A stretch of 64,000 bases of DNA from Lysinibacillus contaminans (GCF_001278945.1 NZ_LGRV01000003.1:1736001-1800000); one strand, 5' to 3'; counted from the stretch's first letter, positions 50,970-60,541 are shown. The notes: a model not told the origin generated them from the letters alone. A program made the numbers and translations.

Positions 50970-52172
50970 TTAAACCGAAACAGATGTTGTTTGTTGGAAT
51001 AGCTCTGATACGCCAGACTCAACCGCCGCACCACTAACTGCACGTGAAACAATTTCTACAACGCGTTCATCAAATGATTTTGGCACGATGAATTCTTCTG
51101 ATAATTCCTCATCGCTTACTAGTGATGCAATTGCCTCAACAGCAGCCAATTTCATCGCTTCATTAATATCAGTAGCACGTACATCAAGTGCTCCGCGGAA
51201 AATACCTGGGAAAGCAAGCACATTATTAATTTGGTTTGGATAATCAGAACGTCCTGTACCCATAATACGTACGCCCCATGCCTTCGCATTTTCATACGTA
51301 ATTTCAGGGTTTGGATTTGCTAGAGCAAAAACAATAGGGTCTTCATTCATGGACTCAATATGTGCTTGTGTCAATAAATTTGCGACAGAAACACCGATAA
51401 AGACATCAGCTCCTACTAAAGCATCTTCAAGTGTACCGTGTTGTTTTTCTGGATTCGTTAAATGCGCGACTGCTTCTTTAATCGGGTTCATGCCTTCTGC
51501 ACGGCCTTCATAAATGATGCCTTTTGTATCGCACATATAAATGTTTTTATAACCCATTTGCACAAGAATTCGTAAAATCGCAATACCAGCAGCACCCGCA
51601 CCGTTAATAACAATTTTCATCGTTTCAATATCTTTTTTCACGATACGATTTGCATTAATCATCCCCGCACCTACCACGATTGCCGTGCCGTGCTGGTCAT
51701 CATGGAATACAGGAATATCACATTCTTGGCGCAGGCGATCTTCGATTTCAAAGCAACGTGGAGCAGAAATATCTTCTAAGTTGATCGCACCAAACGTAGG
51801 GGCAAGCGCCTTCACAATGCTGACGATTTCATCTGTACTTTTTGTATCTAAACAAATTGGAAATGCATCAACATTGGCAAAGCGCTTTAATAAAATCGCT
51901 TTTCCTTCCATAACTGGTAGTGCTGCTTTTGGCCCAATATCCCCTAAACCTAAAACTGCTGTACCGTCCGAAACAATTGCCACCATATTGCCCTTCATCG
52001 TGTAGTCATACACAAGGGATGGGTTTTTTTCAATTTCCACACACGGTGCTGCTACTCCAGGTGAATAGGCTAAACTCAAATCATATGCATCCTGTACAGG
52101 CACCTTCGAAATAACCTCTAACTTCCCATTATAATATGCATGCATATCTAACGCCTTTTTCATAATGTCCAT
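50970..52172 (-). CDS. Malic enzyme (NAD(P)-dependent malate dehydrogenase, decarboxylating)
   Basis: A 400-residue short-type malic enzyme. The catalytic Tyr region is DLSLAYSPGVAAPC, the Lys is in FPICLDTKSTDE..., the metal motif is CDIPVFHDDQHGTAIV, and the dinucleotide turn is VINGAGAAGIAILRIL. It decarboxylates malate to pyruvate and NAD(P)H. The layout fits the B. subtilis YtsJ/MaeB group, which prefers NADP. The ATG follows AAGGATGGG. Its upstream region is unusually rich in TTTCACA motifs. Confidence 0.92.
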   Translation of the reverse strand: MDIMKKALDMHAYYNGKLEVISKVPVQDAYDLSLAYSPGVAAPCVEIEKNPSLVYDYTMKGNMVAIVSDGTAVLGLGDIGPKAALPVMEGKAILLKRFANVDAFPICLDTKSTDEIVSIVKALAPTFGAINLEDISAPRCFEIEDRLRQECDIPVFHDDQHGTAIVVGAGMINANRIVKKDIETMKIVINGAGAAGIAILRILVQMGYKNIYMCDTKGIIYEGRAEGMNPIKEAVAHLTNPEKQHGTLEDALVGADVFIGVSVANLLTQAHIESMNEDPIVFALANPNPEITYENAKAWGVRIMGTGRSDYPNQINNVLAFPGIFRGALDVRATDINEAMKLAAVEAIASLVSDEELSEEFIVPKSFDERVVEIVSRAVSGAAVESGVSELFQQTTSVSV

Positions 52173-52559
52173 TCAATCCCATCCTTTTCCTGTGAAATTT
52201 ACTTTCGTGTTTATATTTTAGAATCATAATACTTTGTGAAAACATAGTCAACAAAAAATCCGTTTAAATCGTATTATTTGTTAATTTCCACACATTTATT
52301 CTCTAAAATCCACATTTTATCTTGTGTTACGAATTTCACAATGTATTATATTGAAATAATGTTTTATTGTATACTATTTTTGTGAAATGTACAAATAGAG
52401 CCAAAAATGCTGTTCACCTTTTCACATAGTATTTTTTCCCGATAAATGAGAAGAATTTCACAAACTTTTGTAAGCGTATCCATTGTCAAATCTGACTCCG
52501 TCACATTTTCTACATATTTTTTCACAAAGTTTTTTATTATACAAGCAAAAAAAGAGCCC
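52173..52559. promoter_or_regulatory. Malic enzyme upstream region with repeated TTTCACA motifs
   Basis: 387 bp without a gene. TTTCACA or its complement TGTGAAA occurs at about 52190, 52234, 52329, 52380, 52421, 52458 and 52521, in both orientations. TTGTGAA half-sites are those of Rex or Crp/Fnr-type regulators, but no full spaced palindrome is present. Confidence 0.45.
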
Positions 52560-53393
52560 TTAGCGTAAGGACTCTTTCGAAAAATGTTTTATAAATGCAG
52601 AAATGATATGATTCGACGACCATTGTTCTCCTGAGACTTTTGTAATCGGGTAATCACGAGGGAATATGCTTTTTGCGATTTCCTTCATTGAATAACCTTG
52701 ATCGTAAAGGTTGCGAACATTCCCTTCCAATTCCTCTAAATACGTAATTTTTTCAATGATTTTCGCACGGCCGTCTGCTAAAAAGCCTGCATGACAGCAA
52801 TATACCGTTTCAAAATCATAGTTTAATAGATGCTTTAATGACGCCAGGGTATGTACGATATTTTCTTCATCCATCACGACCTTTGTTTTCGTTTGCACAT
52901 ATAAATCGCCTGTAAACATCGCACCAGTTGAACGGTTATAAAAAGCTACATGATCCGTCGTATGACCTGGCGTCGCAATGACATCCCACGTCGCCTGATT
53001 GGTTTGTAGCGTGTCCCCTAGTGGCTTGGCAACAAACGCTGGGCGCTCACCCCAAAGAACCTTACGATAAAATGGAAACTCCCCGTCCTTCGCACTAACA
53101 TCTACTGAATCCCGATTAATATAGATCGGCACATCTTTATGTTGCTGAATCCAGCCAGCATTTCCAGCATGATCTTCATGCCCATGTGTCAACGCTACTT
53201 GCTGAATATCAACCTCGTTAAAAAATGATTGAAACTCCTGTGCAAGCGAGCTAGATCCTGTGTCAATCAGTAATCCATCAACATAAAAACTATATACACT
53301 CATCGCGATTCCCTGAACGGCAACCTTCCCCTGTACCCACTGCACATCTTGATTTCTGTCGATAACTACGCTTTTTTCTAGCTTATACATCAT
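52560..53393 (-). CDS. MBL-fold metallo-hydrolase
   Basis: A 277-residue metallo-beta-lactamase-fold protein. The metal motif THGHEDHAGN gives His-x-His-x-Asp-His. A further His is in ATPGHTTDHVAFY, an Asp in FTGDLY and a His in YCCHAGF, so the dinuclear site is complete. The C-terminal 80 residues are helical. Hydrolysis of a thioester, lactone or phosphodiester is possible; the substrate is unknown. The start follows AAAGGGGGAG. Confidence 0.88.
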   Translation of the reverse strand: MMYKLEKSVVIDRNQDVQWVQGKVAVQGIAMSVYSFYVDGLLIDTGSSSLAQEFQSFFNEVDIQQVALTHGHEDHAGNAGWIQQHKDVPIYINRDSVDVSAKDGEFPFYRKVLWGERPAFVAKPLGDTLQTNQATWDVIATPGHTTDHVAFYNRSTGAMFTGDLYVQTKTKVVMDEENIVHTLASLKHLLNYDFETVYCCHAGFLADGRAKIIEKITYLEELEGNVRNLYDQGYSMKEIAKSIFPRDYPITKVSGEQWSSNHIISAFIKHFSKESLR

Positions 53394-53450
53394 TTCTCCC
53401 CCTTTTCCCCTTTAACAAAGAGTTTACCATAAAATGAATAGCCAGTCATT

Positions 53451-54008
53451 TTATGAATACGTCACAAAATGCATCGTTGATTTAATATCTTTTTTTAGGA
53501 GGCGAAGGTGGAGCAGTAGCCTTGCATTGATCCCAAAAAGTAATACAGCACCAATAAATAATAATAAAACCTGTGTATCATATTTTAGATTCATTAAAAA
53601 TGTCCAGCTTATCATTACTACAAGGGCACTCCACAAATATTTTTTCATAATACGCGCAGTCGGGCCTATAGTCTTTTGCTCTTCTTCTATGATTTGTAAA
53701 ATTTTTAAAAATTCAAAGATGATGAGTATATCGATTGCCGCCGTCATAATCAGTAACCAATAATGTGAAAACAAACCGTCAGACAATAAATTAACCAACA
53801 GTACGCCAAATCCAATCCTAATGTAAATCTTTGCATGCGTTACACCATCATAATAAGATAAGCTTTTTATGAAGGCTACGTACATCAATAAATGTTGAAC
53901 AAAATTGGCACCTTGAAATACATCAAGATAGAAGAGCTTTAAAAAAAGAGCAAATGTTAGCCATTTCAATAATTTTAACTGCCGTTGCTTTTTCTCATAC
54001 TCCATCAT
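53451..54008 (-). CDS. Small polytopic membrane protein in a sigma-factor operon
   Basis: A 185-residue protein with four or five membrane segments (LLKWLTFALFLKLFYLDVF, then a YWLLIMTAAIDILIIFEFL helix, YLWSALVVMISWTFLM and VLLLFIGAVLLFGINARLLL). It overlaps the anti-sigma-like gene by 14 bp and is the third gene of the sigma operon. No family known to me; probably part of the same envelope response. Confidence 0.7.
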   Translation of the reverse strand: MMEYEKKQRQLKLLKWLTFALFLKLFYLDVFQGANFVQHLLMYVAFIKSLSYYDGVTHAKIYIRIGFGVLLVNLLSDGLFSHYWLLIMTAAIDILIIFEFLKILQIIEEEQKTIGPTARIMKKYLWSALVVMISWTFLMNLKYDTQVLLLFIGAVLLFGINARLLLHLRLLKKDIKSTMHFVTYS

Positions 54009-55113
54009 GTCGCAATAGCTCCTCTCGTAATTTTGTTACCCCCATGTCCGCCTTGCCATAAATCCTAATTGGAAACAAACCATTTGGACCACGGACACCA
54101 ACCATAGTATTTACATCAATCGGTGCTTTGTCGCCTGTGAAATAAAGTGTTACCTGTTGTCCCTTTTTAACGACTATTGGAAAATCTGATTTCAAATAAG
54201 TCACTTTATCAACAACCATTTTCTCAAAAGCCAAACTACCTTCAAGCATTTTAGGTATATACACTTCATCTAACACGACATCTCTCTCCATGACACCCGT
54301 CCTACCCATGTTCCCTTCAATATTACTTTCAGGCATATAAGTATCCTCTTTGAGAATCGGACCATAGTGGAAATCGAAATCAATTTGTAGCGTCGTTGGT
54401 AGTTTTTCGCCATCATCTAACACAAGAAACACCTCATCACTGTCAATCAGTACTTGCATTTCCTCGGTATTCCCTTGAAAAAAAGCCGAACGGATTAGTT
54501 GATAACTCCCTTCATCTGATGTATCGGTTGGGTAATAAAAAACATCTTCTTTCTGCAGTTCATCTCGATGTAACGCCTGTAATGTTAGCTCACCTGCTTG
54601 TAAATATCTAACCGAGCGATGGTCATTTTTATTAATGATATAGCGAATTTCTAGAGCATGTGCGACATTGCCGCCGAAAAAATCATGCACAAGTGGTACA
54701 GTAACGGGCTTTGTTAATTGATTTTGCAGAAATAAAGCACTATTACCAAGCATTAACACCAACATGACACACGAAGCAATGCCGAACTTCTGATGCATCC
54801 CCTTTTTTATGGCGCGTCGTATGACAATAATGCTAACTACCATAAGTACAATCGCAATAAGCCAATAAAACTGAGGTGAGAACGGGCTTTTCCCCATAAA
54901 ATCGCTCGCCTGCTGTTGTTGTTCTTCCCTTTCACCAACACTTAGTGCGATAAAGCCTATAGCTGCAAACGTAACGACCATCGCCACCACCTTTGGCAAC
55001 CAGTTACGAGGCTTCCGTTGCTCTTTTTGCGCCTGCTGAATCCCTTGTAAACTCCGTTGATGAAGGTTTTCTGGGATTTTAATATCATCCAATTGTCTTT
55101 TGAAGTCACTCAT
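53995..55113 (-). CDS. Anti-sigma-factor-like membrane protein
   Basis: A 372-residue protein. The cytoplasmic N-terminal 40 residues (SDFKRQLDDIKIPENLHQRS) resemble an ECF anti-sigma head. Three membrane segments follow at about 43-60, 83-100 and 112-130. An extracytoplasmic domain of about 240 residues then carries alternating beta strands and an SDFPIVVKKGQQVTLYF section. The start overlaps the sigma-factor stop (ATGA, 4 bp), which shows coupling. It should hold the sigma factor inactive at the membrane until a cell-envelope signal arrives. It differs in sequence from the orphan anti-sigma-like gene at 15838-16971. Confidence 0.8.
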   Translation of the reverse strand: MSDFKRQLDDIKIPENLHQRSLQGIQQAQKEQRKPRNWLPKVVAMVVTFAAIGFIALSVGEREEQQQQASDFMGKSPFSPQFYWLIAIVLMVVSIIVIRRAIKKGMHQKFGIASCVMLVLMLGNSALFLQNQLTKPVTVPLVHDFFGGNVAHALEIRYIINKNDHRSVRYLQAGELTLQALHRDELQKEDVFYYPTDTSDEGSYQLIRSAFFQGNTEEMQVLIDSDEVFLVLDDGEKLPTTLQIDFDFHYGPILKEDTYMPESNIEGNMGRTGVMERDVVLDEVYIPKMLEGSLAFEKMVVDKVTYLKSDFPIVVKKGQQVTLYFTGDKAPIDVNTMVGVRGPNGLFPIRIYGKADMGVTKLREELLRHDGV

Positions 55114-55625
55114 TCCTGCACCTCCTGTTCTAGAGCTTGCCTAAGTTTTCTAAGCGCACGGTATAAAATCGTTTTCGTTGTCCCAAGTCTTAATTGCAAA
55201 ATCGTAGCCGTTTGCTGAAGTGTATAATCATGATAAAACCTCAGTAAAATAACGTCCTTTTCTTCTTTCGTGAGCTTCGTCATGACATCCTCAAGCACCC
55301 ATTTATCAGATAGCTCTCCATAAGGCTCTTCGCTTTCCTCAAAATCATTCTCATATGACAGGATATGTCCACGCTTTGTCAACACATCTGTTGCACAATT
55401 TATCGTAATACGCATAAGCCAAGTTTTTATGTAAGTTGACCCTTGTAAGGAATGTATATATTTAAAGCTACGGTACGCAACCTCCTGCACAACATCGAGC
55501 GCATCCGCTTCATTGCCGACGTACACATACGCCATTTTATAAAGATCCACTTCAAATTGTGAAAAAAGCTGAGCGAAGGCTTCCGCATCTCCACCTTGTG
55601 CATGTTTGATGAGTTTTTCTAGCAA
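55110..55625 (-). CDS. ECF-type RNA polymerase sigma factor
   Basis: A 171-residue sigma-70 family protein. Region 2 is DLYKMAYVYVGNEADALDVVQEVAYRSFKYIHSLQGSTYIKTWLMRI, and region 4 is LTKEEKDVILLRFYHDYTLQQTATILQLRLGTTKTILYRALRKLRQ. The TTG start has AGGGAGG 8 nt upstream. It heads a three-gene operon with the anti-sigma-like protein and a membrane protein. Upstream (55706-55778) lie four evenly spaced copies of an 11-bp motif. Confidence 0.92.
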   Translation of the reverse strand: MLEKLIKHAQGGDAEAFAQLFSQFEVDLYKMAYVYVGNEADALDVVQEVAYRSFKYIHSLQGSTYIKTWLMRITINCATDVLTKRGHILSYENDFEESEEPYGELSDKWVLEDVMTKLTKEEKDVILLRFYHDYTLQQTATILQLRLGTTKTILYRALRKLRQALEQEVQE

Positions 55626-55705
55626 GAAACCACCTCCCTTTCCTATTAGACCGTAAAATATTGAATTTAGCTCTTCATTTTTAGGATTTTTTCAGCGCAT
55701 GCTAG

Positions 55706-55778
55706 TTATCCGTTTAATCTCAATTTTATCTGTCTAAATCCAAGTGTTATCCGTCTATTTTTACCTTTTATCCGTCTA
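55706..55778. repeat. Four 11-bp repeats at 20-21 bp spacing upstream of the sigma operon
   Basis: TTATCCGTTTA, TTATCTGTCTA, TTATCCGTCTA and TTATCCGTCTA begin at 55706, 55726, 55747 and 55768. The spacing is close to two helical turns, so all copies face the same side of the DNA. A lone copy, in reverse orientation (TAGACGGATAA), lies at 8946-8956 upstream of the lipoprotein gene. Confidence 0.85.
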
Positions 55779-55828
55779 CACCTAATAAACGCGAAAAACG
55801 CCCACCAAAGTGAGCGTTCCAATCAAAA

Positions 55829-56638
55829 CTATTCATTCGTTCCAGTTTCTACCTCATACTGCGTAATCCAATCGCTAAAGCTACCTACATATAATTGAAT
55901 ATTATCATAGCCTTCATCCGCTAACACCGCATATAAAGGTGAAGCTGTAACACCACTGCCACAATACACGACAACATGCTCATCCTTCGCAACTTTCGCA
56001 CGCAAGGCTTCACTCGCATGTAGCGTGCCGTCTGCCTTCAACTGCTCCCAGTCAAAGTTTTTCGCCGTCGGAATATGCCCAGCTACTTTATCTAGCGGCT
56101 CCACTTCACCACGGTAACGAGCCGCTGCACGTGCATCTAGCAACGTCGCTGCCACTTCTCCGTCAGCGATTGCTTTGACCGCTTCACGTGGTGCATACAG
56201 CTGTTCCTGCCATGCAAAATCAACTGTACTCGGTTCATAGACAGTCTGTTCGCTCGTAAAGTCTACTACTTTTTCTAACGCTCCTGCCCCACCATTTAAA
56301 ATATACACGTTCGGAAAGCCTGCGTATTTTAACATCCACCAAGCACGCGGTGCAAACGGCGCTGCCCCTTGGTCGTACACAACAATCGTATCTTCATATG
56401 TTAAACCAGATTTCTCAAATAGCGAAGCCAATTGCTCTTTACTTGGCATCGGGTGACGTCCATTGCCACTCGTCATGTCCGATAAATCTTTCTCTAAATC
56501 GAAATACACAGCTCCAGGTGCATGCCCCTTCGCAAATGCTTGCGGACCTGCAGCTTTATCTTGTAAGTCGAAACGTGCATCGATAAAGCGAACTTGATCT
56601 ACTTGTATTTCCTCAACCGTTTTAAATACTTTTCCCAT
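55829..56638 (-). CDS. Sulfurtransferase (tandem rhodanese)
   Basis: 269 residues from the ATG at 56636-56638, 7 nt after GAGGTG. Two rhodanese domains are present. The N-terminal inactive one is VRFIDARFDLQ...GAVYFDLEKDLSD, and the C-terminal one is LLDARAAARYRGE...HVVVYCGSGVTAS with the catalytic Cys in the CGSGVT loop. This loop is typical of 3-mercaptopyruvate or thiosulfate sulfurtransferases. It transfers sulfane sulfur to an acceptor such as thioredoxin or cyanide. Its start overlaps the end of dynA, so it is probably co-transcribed. Confidence 0.92.
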   Translation of the reverse strand: MGKVFKTVEEIQVDQVRFIDARFDLQDKAAGPQAFAKGHAPGAVYFDLEKDLSDMTSGNGRHPMPSKEQLASLFEKSGLTYEDTIVVYDQGAAPFAPRAWWMLKYAGFPNVYILNGGAGALEKVVDFTSEQTVYEPSTVDFAWQEQLYAPREAVKAIADGEVAATLLDARAAARYRGEVEPLDKVAGHIPTAKNFDWEQLKADGTLHASEALRAKVAKDEHVVVYCGSGVTASPLYAVLADEGYDNIQLYVGSFSDWITQYEVETGTNE

Positions 56639-56648
56639 TGGTTTCACC

Positions 56649-59600
56649 TCATGCATATTGTAATTGTGCGTAAATTGATTTCCACGTTGCTAAGCGACTT
56701 TCTTCTTGTAGCACAAGTCGTTCTGTCTCAATTTGCTCTAGTGCTTGTTGTAAAATATAGATGCGTAATTTCTCTGCTTCCTCTTGAATAAAGGCATTTG
56801 CCCACGTCATGAGTGAAGCTTTTTGTACATCTAAATAGTTTTGTGCATCTGGCTTCGTCAGTGCCTCAAGTGCTTCACTTAATTTTACTTTTTCATTTTT
56901 CTCAAAGAAAGCCTTTTGATTGCGGAAGTGTGATTTGACACTTGCGTATTTCGTACTTTCTGCAAATGGCCCTTCAAAGTTTAGTAAATCTGACTCGGAT
57001 GGCTCAAATCCTAAAAATGAGAAGCTGCGATTATATTCTTTTAGCTCACGTACTTCATCTTTAAAACGCATCTGCATTTTCTTGCCGATAAACTGCGATA
57101 GGCGGAAATTCGTTACGCGCATTTCCTGTGTAAAGTCAAAGTGTAAACTTTGAAGCACTTCTTTCAAAGCATGCTCCAGTGCTTGTTGGGCAGGCATTGC
57201 CGCAAAGGTAGATGGATTATAGCCTTCTTTAAAGAATTCTGGATAGCGGTAATACACACGTTGCAATACATAGTAAAGTAGCTCATCTAGTTCTTGCTTC
57301 GTTTCACTTTCCATCATACCTGTATTGAGTGCGCTAAACTTCGACTTCACATGCTTTTCGAGTGTTTCCAGTTCCGCTAATCGTTCGTCTTTACGTTTTA
57401 AGTTTTCTTCCGTCTGTGCGATTAAGTCGCCTAAACGTTGCTCCGTTTTGTCGACTTCCTCTGCAAGAGCTTGCACTGCTAATGCACTTAATTCTTCATT
57501 TAAGAACGTATAGAAGGCATCTTCGAATGGTGGCATGCCAGATGCAAAATCAGCACCCTCTACTTTTTCTTTTAATGCCATTAAGCTCGACACGCCGTGC
57601 AGACGTGGGAAACGAATACCGAAACGTTGTAACTCAGAACGCACGTAGCCTTTGACATCTTCTTGTTCTTCCTCTGTTGTCGCTAAATCAATTGCATTAA
57701 CAACAAAGAACATTTTATCAAGTTCAAATGCATCTTTCACACGACCAAGCTGGATTAAAAACTCACGGTCTGCCTTAGCAAATGCATGATTATAATACGT
57801 AATAAATAGAATTGCATCGGCATTACGGATATATTCAAAAGCCACTCCTGTATGACGCGCATTAATCGAGTCTGCCCCTGGTGTGTCTACTAGCGTCACT
57901 CCCATTCTTGTTAATGGGCTATCATAATAGAAGTCTATATTATCAACGAAGCATGATTTGTTTTCCTGTGCGACAAACTTTTCAAATTCCTCGCGCTCAA
58001 CACGCAGTATTTCACCAAGTTCTGATTTAAATGTCGGGTAGCCTTCCTTATAAGCACGAATAAATGATTTATGGACATTTAATCGTTCATCTGTCAGTTG
58101 CACCGCAAGTCCTTCATCTGCACGCTTAAATGCTTCTTCTAATGAAGAAACCGACAAACCAATCGCCGCATAAGACCCTTTAATATCTTCTAGCATTTGG
58201 GCTTCTGTTTTCAACAATACATCCGCCGTTTCATGTGGATGATTTGGTGTCACTGGACGGATTTTATTGATTGCTGCTGTAGTTGGATTTGGTGATACAG
58301 GTAAGACCTGTGCCCCCATTAATGCATTTGAAAAAGAGGATTTCCCCGCACTAAACGCACCAAATAAAGCAATCGTGAAATCTTTTTTCTGCAGTCGCTC
58401 CACTTTACTTTCCAGATAACGTGCCACTTCCGCAAAGCCTTGCACATCCTTCACCGCATGTGCCGTATGGAGTGCGCGTTTGATGACACCGTCAACCGGT
58501 AAGCTAGTCACACTAACTGCTTGTTGCACTTCTTCCTCTTGTACTGCAACTTCTTTTAGCTTTAACATGGACTCATCAAATACACGAATTTCTGCTAGTG
58601 CTTGCTCAAACGCTTTCTCCCACACTACTAATTGTGTATTCGCTTCTTTACGAATTTCATTACTAGCTTGGTGCATAACGCCAGCACTGTGTTTTTGGTA
58701 ACCTTCAATTTCTAGTACAGCATTAATGGCATCTACTTTTGCTTGCATACTTGCCATTTTCAGCTTTGATGGTGCAGATGTTTCGGTTGCAACTGCTTCA
58801 AGAGTTGCCGCCTGTGCATCTTTCCACGCATCCGTATTTTGAATATAATAACGTCTCGTCGCTTCTGCCACACGGTTTGCAAAGTTTAGGACAGCATCCC
58901 CAGTAAGAATAGCCCCTGTTTGAATTTGATCTTCTATTATTGAAAATGGCAAATCAAACGCATGTGCATCAACTGCTGCTGCTCGTTCGTCACTTAACGC
59001 CCCAACATCCTTTAACACTTTTTTCATGAGTGCTTTTAAATGTCCTGAAATTTGTGCGTGAACAACCGTTTGATACGTGCTATAGGCATCTTCTTTTCGA
59101 CGATTGCGCTCTTCCTCCGTCTTTTTCTTGGCAGAAAATAAACCGCCCACTTTAAAGCCATCCTGTTTACTTTCTAAATATAAACGTAATTTATCGCGTA
59201 AATCGGCTGGCATAATGGCTGCATTGGCAAGAAGCCCCTTACGCTCATCTTCAAACGTTTCATTCCATGCCTCAATCGAAAATAGCTCGACTTGACGACT
59301 TAGCTTATTGTATTGCTCTAAAATATCGGTATGATGTGCCCAATCATCCGCACTTAACATATCTTCATCAATATCAAGACGGTCCTGTCTTTCTTCACTT
59401 AAATACGTGTCATGCTCACTTTGAAGTAAACGCAGTGTATTGGTTGCTGTTAAAACAAGCTGATCTTGCCAGTCATCCATACTGTCCATAACAATTTTCT
59501 TCACTGTGTCAAAATCATTATGTGGATGGTCTAATTCTCGTAGTGATGTAAAGAATATGCCTTTTGGCTCAACACCCCACGCTGCAAATGAGTTATGCAC

Positions 59601-60260
59601 AGTTCCCTTAAATTCTTCAAAGCTTAGTTCATTATCCTTATGCTTATCAATCATATTGACGATTAAATAAACATTCGGATTATATTTCATTAGTTGTTTT
59701 GTAAATTGGAAGTTCAGTTCTGATTGCACATGATTGTAGTCCATCGTATAAAACACGACATCCGCAATATGAAGTGCTGATTCCGTGGACATACGGTGCG
59801 CATCGTCTGTTGAGTCAACCCCTGGTGTATCCATTACCGTAACACCAAGTGGCAACGTTGAAGCACTATGACCAATTTCAATTTGCGATACTAAATCCCC
59901 ATTTTTACTTAACTCTTTAACAGTTTTAAAGTCATAGCCCGCTTCAAACTTAACTGGTTTTTCATTATGCATGTAAACGATTGCAAAATCCTCTTCAGAT
60001 TTATGGACTTTTACAATGTTCGCACTTGTTGGAATTGGACTAGATGCCAGTAAATTTTCGCCCGACAATGCATTAATCATGCTCGACTTACCGGCAGAGA
60101 AATGGCCTGCAAAACCAATGACGTACTCTTTTTGCTGTAATTTACGTGCAAACAGTGAGGTCTTCTCCATCCGCTCCGTATCCCCGTTGTGCTGATAAAT
60201 TATGTATTGTAATGAAGCTTGCTTTAAAAGCCCCTCCAACTGCTGATCAAATTCATTCAT
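56649..60260 (-). CDS. dynA: Double dynamin-like GTPase
   Basis: A 1203-residue protein made of two fused dynamin-like units. Unit 1 has the P-loop GHFSAGKSSMINA at residues 53-65, the switch DTPGVD and the base motif NMIDKH. Unit 2 has the P-loop FGAFSAGKSSFSNAL at about 635, DTPGADS and NAIDLA. Long helical stalk and coiled-coil parts follow each GTPase. Length and order match B. subtilis DynA (about 1190 residues), which fuses membranes and protects against membrane damage and phage. The ATG follows AAAGGGG. The rhodanese gene follows with overlap. Confidence 0.95.
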   Translation of the reverse strand: MNEFDQQLEGLLKQASLQYIIYQHNGDTERMEKTSLFARKLQQKEYVIGFAGHFSAGKSSMINALSGENLLASSPIPTSANIVKVHKSEEDFAIVYMHNEKPVKFEAGYDFKTVKELSKNGDLVSQIEIGHSASTLPLGVTVMDTPGVDSTDDAHRMSTESALHIADVVFYTMDYNHVQSELNFQFTKQLMKYNPNVYLIVNMIDKHKDNELSFEEFKGTVHNSFAAWGVEPKGIFFTSLRELDHPHNDFDTVKKIVMDSMDDWQDQLVLTATNTLRLLQSEHDTYLSEERQDRLDIDEDMLSADDWAHHTDILEQYNKLSRQVELFSIEAWNETFEDERKGLLANAAIMPADLRDKLRLYLESKQDGFKVGGLFSAKKKTEEERNRRKEDAYSTYQTVVHAQISGHLKALMKKVLKDVGALSDERAAAVDAHAFDLPFSIIEDQIQTGAILTGDAVLNFANRVAEATRRYYIQNTDAWKDAQAATLEAVATETSAPSKLKMASMQAKVDAINAVLEIEGYQKHSAGVMHQASNEIRKEANTQLVVWEKAFEQALAEIRVFDESMLKLKEVAVQEEEVQQAVSVTSLPVDGVIKRALHTAHAVKDVQGFAEVARYLESKVERLQKKDFTIALFGAFSAGKSSFSNALMGAQVLPVSPNPTTAAINKIRPVTPNHPHETADVLLKTEAQMLEDIKGSYAAIGLSVSSLEEAFKRADEGLAVQLTDERLNVHKSFIRAYKEGYPTFKSELGEILRVEREEFEKFVAQENKSCFVDNIDFYYDSPLTRMGVTLVDTPGADSINARHTGVAFEYIRNADAILFITYYNHAFAKADREFLIQLGRVKDAFELDKMFFVVNAIDLATTEEEQEDVKGYVRSELQRFGIRFPRLHGVSSLMALKEKVEGADFASGMPPFEDAFYTFLNEELSALAVQALAEEVDKTEQRLGDLIAQTEENLKRKDERLAELETLEKHVKSKFSALNTGMMESETKQELDELLYYVLQRVYYRYPEFFKEGYNPSTFAAMPAQQALEHALKEVLQSLHFDFTQEMRVTNFRLSQFIGKKMQMRFKDEVRELKEYNRSFSFLGFEPSESDLLNFEGPFAESTKYASVKSHFRNQKAFFEKNEKVKLSEALEALTKPDAQNYLDVQKASLMTWANAFIQEEAEKLRIYILQQALEQIETERLVLQEESRLATWKSIYAQLQYA

Positions 60261-60371
60261 AAAACAGTAACCCCTTTACCTATTTATTATTCATAATTAG
60301 TATTCTACCATGATTTATGAATTGTCAGACTTAAATTTGAACATTTTTTGACGAAAAATACTTAATTGCTC

Positions 60372-60408
60372 AAAAAAAAAGCATACCTAGAAAACTAGAT
60401 ATGCTTGG
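60372..60408 (-). terminator. Terminator of the Fur-associated small gene
   Basis: AAGCATA-n-CTAG and CTAG-n-TATGCTT with a nine-base U-run on the minus strand, 5 bp past the small-gene stop. Confidence 0.82.
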
Positions 60409-60412
60409 CTAT

Positions 60413-60502
60413 TTATTTTAAATGGGCAGTCGCTTGATTCATGACATATTTCCCCACCCCAATATAGATTACTACTGTTGCTCCGATGAATAAAAATGCC
60501 AT
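60413..60502 (-). CDS. 29-residue membrane peptide behind a Fur box
   Basis: ATG at 60500-60502 with AAAAGGAG 9 nt upstream, and a TAA at 60413-60415. The peptide starts MAFLFIGATVVIYIGVGKYV and ends MNQATAHLK. It consists almost entirely of one membrane helix with a short polar tail. A Fur-type dyad lies 25 bp upstream and a strong terminator follows, so it forms a complete single-gene unit. No family is recognised. Small membrane subunits of oxidases or transporters look like this, but no partner is identifiable. Confidence 0.72.
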   Translation of the reverse strand: MAFLFIGATVVIYIGVGKYVMNQATAHLK

Positions 60503-60526
60503 TATTGACCGCTCCTTTTAATGAAC

Positions 60527-60541
60527 TTGAAAATCATTCTC
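60527..60541. promoter_or_regulatory. Fur box of the 29-residue peptide gene
   Basis: TGAAAATCATTCTCA fits the 7-1-7 Fur pattern TGATAAT-n-ATTATCA, with 12 of 14 arm positions matching. Confidence 0.72.
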
